From positions 1 to 9,174 of the forward strand of contig CAZTWC010000146.1 of assembly GCA_964617105.1 (NCBI GenBank): 9,174 nucleotides of DNA, in the 5' to 3' direction. Positions 7,394 through 9,174 of this stretch are shown in pieces (position 1 is the stretch's first letter; each line of letters opens with the position of its first letter). The DNA is from CAZTWC01 sp964617105 [NCBI: uncultured Myxococcia bacterium] (GTDB taxonomy: Bacteria > CAZTWC01). The notes beneath the pieces were generated by a model that searched no databases, was not told where the DNA came from, and saw nothing but the letters and a program-made list of their open reading frames with translations. The position numbers were made by a program, and so were the translations under genes.

Positions 7394-7470
7394 CTACCCG
7401 GGTGCCCTAATGACCGCTACCCGGAGATAAGCGCGCTTGGTGGCAGCAATCCAGTATCTATGTTCCGGGA
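7394..7470. repeat. Degenerate REP-like palindromic element in the flavoprotein-lipoprotein gap
   Basis: Read on the plus strand, TAATGACCGCTACC (7408-7421) and GGTGGCAGCAATCCAGT (7439-7455) resemble the two ends of dispersed proteobacterial palindromes of the type 'GTCATTCC...GGAATCCAGT'. The arms GCTACC (7416-7421) and GGCAGC (7442-7447) pair with one wobble when transcribed on the minus strand. A perfect palindrome AAGCGCGCTT (7429-7438) sits at the tip. CTACCCGG occurs twice (7394-7401 and 7417-7424), and CCGGGT/ACCCGG (7398-7403/7419-7424) form another inverted pair. The resemblance is from memory of the repeat class. Only one copy is visible here, so repetition in the genome is unproven. 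Confidence 0.4.
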
Positions 7471-7484
7471 AAGAGTAGGTGTTT

Positions 7485-8684
7485 TTATGGATGGATGGTC
7501 AGTTGTTTAGCCATTATCAATGTCCGGATGGTTTTTTCCACCTGAGGGTGGCTGAATTTTTCTTTTATTGTTTCAAGATCTGTTTTACCGTCAAACAGTT
7601 TTAACATATCTGGATCATGGCCCGACAGGTTTTCTATACGGTTCAACAGTTTTGGTTTAAAGGAATCTTGCAAATCGGGAATGAAAAAACCGGTTTTGGG
7701 TGGGTCTATTTCAGGTCCGCTGTGGGCAAAAAAAGCATATAAATTAGGCTCCAGGCCAAATTTTTTCTGAAAGTTATAATTATAGACCGCAAATCCGGCT
7801 GATACTCCCTCTCCCACTGCTTTAGCCACGCAAAAGGGCCCTCCAGTGATATCACCGGCGGCAAAAATACCTTCCTGATTGGTGGCCATCTGACGGTTTA
7901 CCTTGACAAAACCTGCTTCCATCTCCATCTCTGTTAAGAAATCGGCTGAATTGGTGCGAGCCATGTAGGATTCGAAATCTAAAATTAAAAAATCGGTGTC
8001 AATGGTCAATATTTGACCATCTACTTCCAGGTCAATGGTTTCTACCTGCTGCGAGCCATTTATCTTGACCATCCGCCCTATCCGGGCGCCGGATGGGAGA
8101 GAGTTGTGGTCAAAGGGAGGTTCTACAACCAATTGTGCTTCCATCCGGCCCTGGTTGATTTTTTGAAAAAAACTCCACAGTTTCAACACCGCCGGGCTGC
8201 CCAGAACCACCGCCCGTTTTCCAGCCTGGCGAAGGCAGAGATCCCTCAAACTATCTTCGATAAATTTATGATCCTTTAGAGTTGGGACCAACCCCTTGCC
8301 GATAAATTCCCTCTCATTGGCGCACATTTTCAAGCCGGTGCAAATAATCACCGATAGGCAGCGGTATCGTTTTTCTCCAACCTCCACCTCCCAAAAACCA
8401 CCTTTTTTCTCCAGCCGCCTGGCGTTGCTGTGTATAATCTCCACCGGAAAGGTGTTAAAATCCTGGCGAAAGAGATCTTCCAATTGACTGCCTACATATT
8501 GCCAACTGGGTGTTCCAACTATTACTGCTTTCCAATTGGATATCCCTCCTAAACCGTTTTTATCCACTATGGCTATATCAGAGGGTAGGCAGTAATAGGT
8601 GCGCAGCCACCGGGCCCTGATGGCGGCTGACATGCCCGCCGGCCCGCCGCCGATCACCATGGTATCAAAATCATATGGTTCCAT
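7485..8684 (-). CDS. Thioredoxin-reductase-like FAD oxidoreductase lacking CxxC, with a PqqD-like C-terminal tail
   Basis: This 399-aa flavoprotein has the class II pyridine-nucleotide-disulfide oxidoreductase plan. The FAD Rossmann motif VIGGGPAG is at 10-17. The second FAD motif, GIFAAGDIT (272-280), is followed by the usual helix AKAVGEGVSAGFAV. Two catalytic hallmarks are missing. Where thioredoxin reductases carry CATCDG, after the ICTGLK segment, this protein reads GLVPTLKDHKF. The second dinucleotide fold reads VVLGSPAVLKL (159-169) in place of GxGxxA. About 90 extra residues follow the core; the last ~45 (LKLFDGKTDLETIKEKF and on) resemble PqqD-like small domains. Its ATG lies inside the end of the upstream LeuD-like gene (14-nt overlap, 8671-8684), indicating coupled translation. 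It is cytoplasmic, with no signal seen. Flavin binding is confident; the electron donor and substrate are unknown, and true thioredoxin reductase activity is unlikely. Confidence 0.85.
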   Translation of the reverse strand: MEPYDFDTMVIGGGPAGMSAAIRARWLRTYYCLPSDIAIVDKNGLGGISNWKAVIVGTPSWQYVGSQLEDLFRQDFNTFPVEIIHSNARRLEKKGGFWEVEVGEKRYRCLSVIICTGLKMCANEREFIGKGLVPTLKDHKFIEDSLRDLCLRQAGKRAVVLGSPAVLKLWSFFQKINQGRMEAQLVVEPPFDHNSLPSGARIGRMVKINGSQQVETIDLEVDGQILTIDTDFLILDFESYMARTNSADFLTEMEMEAGFVKVNRQMATNQEGIFAAGDITGGPFCVAKAVGEGVSAGFAVYNYNFQKKFGLEPNLYAFFAHSGPEIDPPKTGFFIPDLQDSFKPKLLNRIENLSGHDPDMLKLFDGKTDLETIKEKFSHPQVEKTIRTLIMAKQLTIHP

Positions 8685-9174
8685 ATTTTGGCTCGAGAAT
8701 ATTTTTTAGCCCACCCTTTTCCAGCAAACTCAAATGATCATAAGAGGGCTTGACGACGGGATACTCAACCTGGTTAGTATTGTCCAGGATCAGATAATTT
8801 TCCAGGTCAATGGTGATGAAAGAACCGGTCTCCAGTTTGTCGTTCAGCCGCAAATTCGGCGTCTCTAAGGCAAGAATACCCTGGTTGGTCAGGTTTCTGA
8901 ACTGGATACGGGCAAATGACTCGGCAATAATCGCCGCCACTCCGTTTAGGTACGCTGCTTCGGAGGAGACCTCTCTGGAAGAGCCGCAACCGTAATTTAC
9001 TCCGGCTAAGATGATATCTCCGGATTGCATCTGTGGTTGAATTTGAGGATCATGGCCATATAGAAACCCCTGTTTGACCAACTCTTTATCTTCAACGCTG
9101 AAAAAACGGGCCGGATGGATAATCTCTGAATTGACGTTATCGCCCAGCACCCATATTCGTCCGGTATGCTTTCT
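8671..9174 (-). CDS. Aconitase-family small subunit, LeuD-type (3-isopropylmalate dehydratase small subunit-like), 5'-partial
   Basis: In this family the small (swivel) subunit pairs with a [4Fe-4S] large subunit to isomerise or hydrate a hydroxy-acid such as 3-isopropylmalate or homocitrate. Visible signatures are GRIWVLGDNVNSEIIHPARFF, GVNYGCGSSRE (GCGSSRE at 8971-8991), IIAESFARIQFRN and the C-terminal LLEKGGLKNILE. The GTG at 9150 is unlikely to be the start: the frame stays open to the window edge and adds RKHTGRIW, which fits the family N-terminus. The 167 visible residues are close to the ~160-170 of archaeal-type LeuD, so only a few are missing. The substrate loop reads RFFSV where characterised relatives read YL.. 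(YLRT in homoaconitase), so substrate and the leuD symbol are left open. The large subunit is expected just off the right edge. It overlaps the flavoprotein gene by 14 nt. Confidence 0.85.
   Translation of the reverse strand, partial: RKHTGRIWVLGDNVNSEIIHPARFFSVEDKELVKQGFLYGHDPQIQPQMQSGDIILAGVNYGCGSSREVSSEAAYLNGVAAIIAESFARIQFRNLTNQGILALETPNLRLNDKLETGSFITIDLENYLILDNTNQVEYPVVKPSYDHLSLLEKGGLKNILEPKYGTI

Noticed and set aside
7385-7460. Possible tRNA-like fold in the same gap
   Set aside because: No T-loop (GGTTCGAATCC-like) segment, no acceptor stem of 7 bp, and no anticodon arm could be assembled on either strand.
7330-7480. Possible riboswitch (c-di-GMP-I-like or Moco-like fragments such as AAAGCCTGGGCC and GACCTCCAGG on the minus strand)
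   Set aside because: The conserved cores of those classes are not present in order, and the short similarities are explained as well by the palindromic repeat.
7322-7510. 62-codon plus-strand open frame in the flavoprotein-lipoprotein gap
   Set aside because: No ribosome site, composition driven by the REP-like palindrome, runs into the flavoprotein gene on the opposite strand, and no recognisable domain.
9148-9150. GTG at 9150 as the start of the LeuD-type gene
   Set aside because: The frame stays open to the window edge and the added residues (TGRIWVLGDN) match the expected N-terminus of the family.

Overview
The window looks like a chromosomal segment of a Gram-negative bacterium with deltaproteobacterial or Myxococcota-like habits. 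This rests on two large secreted lipoproteins built from ASH-type ('choice-of-anchor D') beta repeats plus a von Willebrand factor A (vWA) domain, an architecture I associate mainly with those groups. The hypE end at the left edge implies a [NiFe]-hydrogenase and therefore H2 metabolism. The taxonomic guess is weak; the domain calls are not.

Layout. Positions 1-754 (+) hold the last ~250 codons of hypE, ending in the diagnostic cyanation tail PRIC. A 99-bp convergent gap follows, with a perfect 11-bp inverted repeat that starts directly after the hypE stop. Everything else is on the minus strand and reads right to left. An aconitase-type small subunit (LeuD-like, 9174-8671, start cut off by the window edge) overlaps by 14 nt a thioredoxin-reductase-like flavoprotein (8684-7485). 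A ~220-bp gap carries a degenerate REP-like palindromic repeat and a candidate promoter. Then come two tandem paralogous lipoproteins of 1074 aa (7265-4041) and 1056 aa (4024-854), separated by only 16 nt from stop to the preferred start.

How the genes work together. The two lipoproteins form a clear two-gene unit. Each has a lipoprotein-type signal, six ASH-type repeats in the same order, a vWA domain with a DNSGS metal-site motif and a short C-terminal beta domain ending near a Cys. Most repeats carry a pair of cysteines at matching positions in both proteins, suggesting a disulfide-stapled stalk presenting a vWA head outside the cytoplasm. Their partner or ligand is unknown. The LeuD-like/flavoprotein pair is translationally overlapping and probably part of a longer operon entering from the right. 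The flavoprotein keeps its FAD motifs but has lost the CxxC active site and the usual NADPH glycine motif, and has gained a C-terminal tail resembling PqqD-like domains, so it is probably not a thioredoxin reductase. The most unusual items are this degenerate flavoprotein beside an aconitase-type subunit with an atypical specificity loop, and the duplicated vWA stalk proteins. No RNA gene, CRISPR array, insertion sequence or phage gene was recognised.
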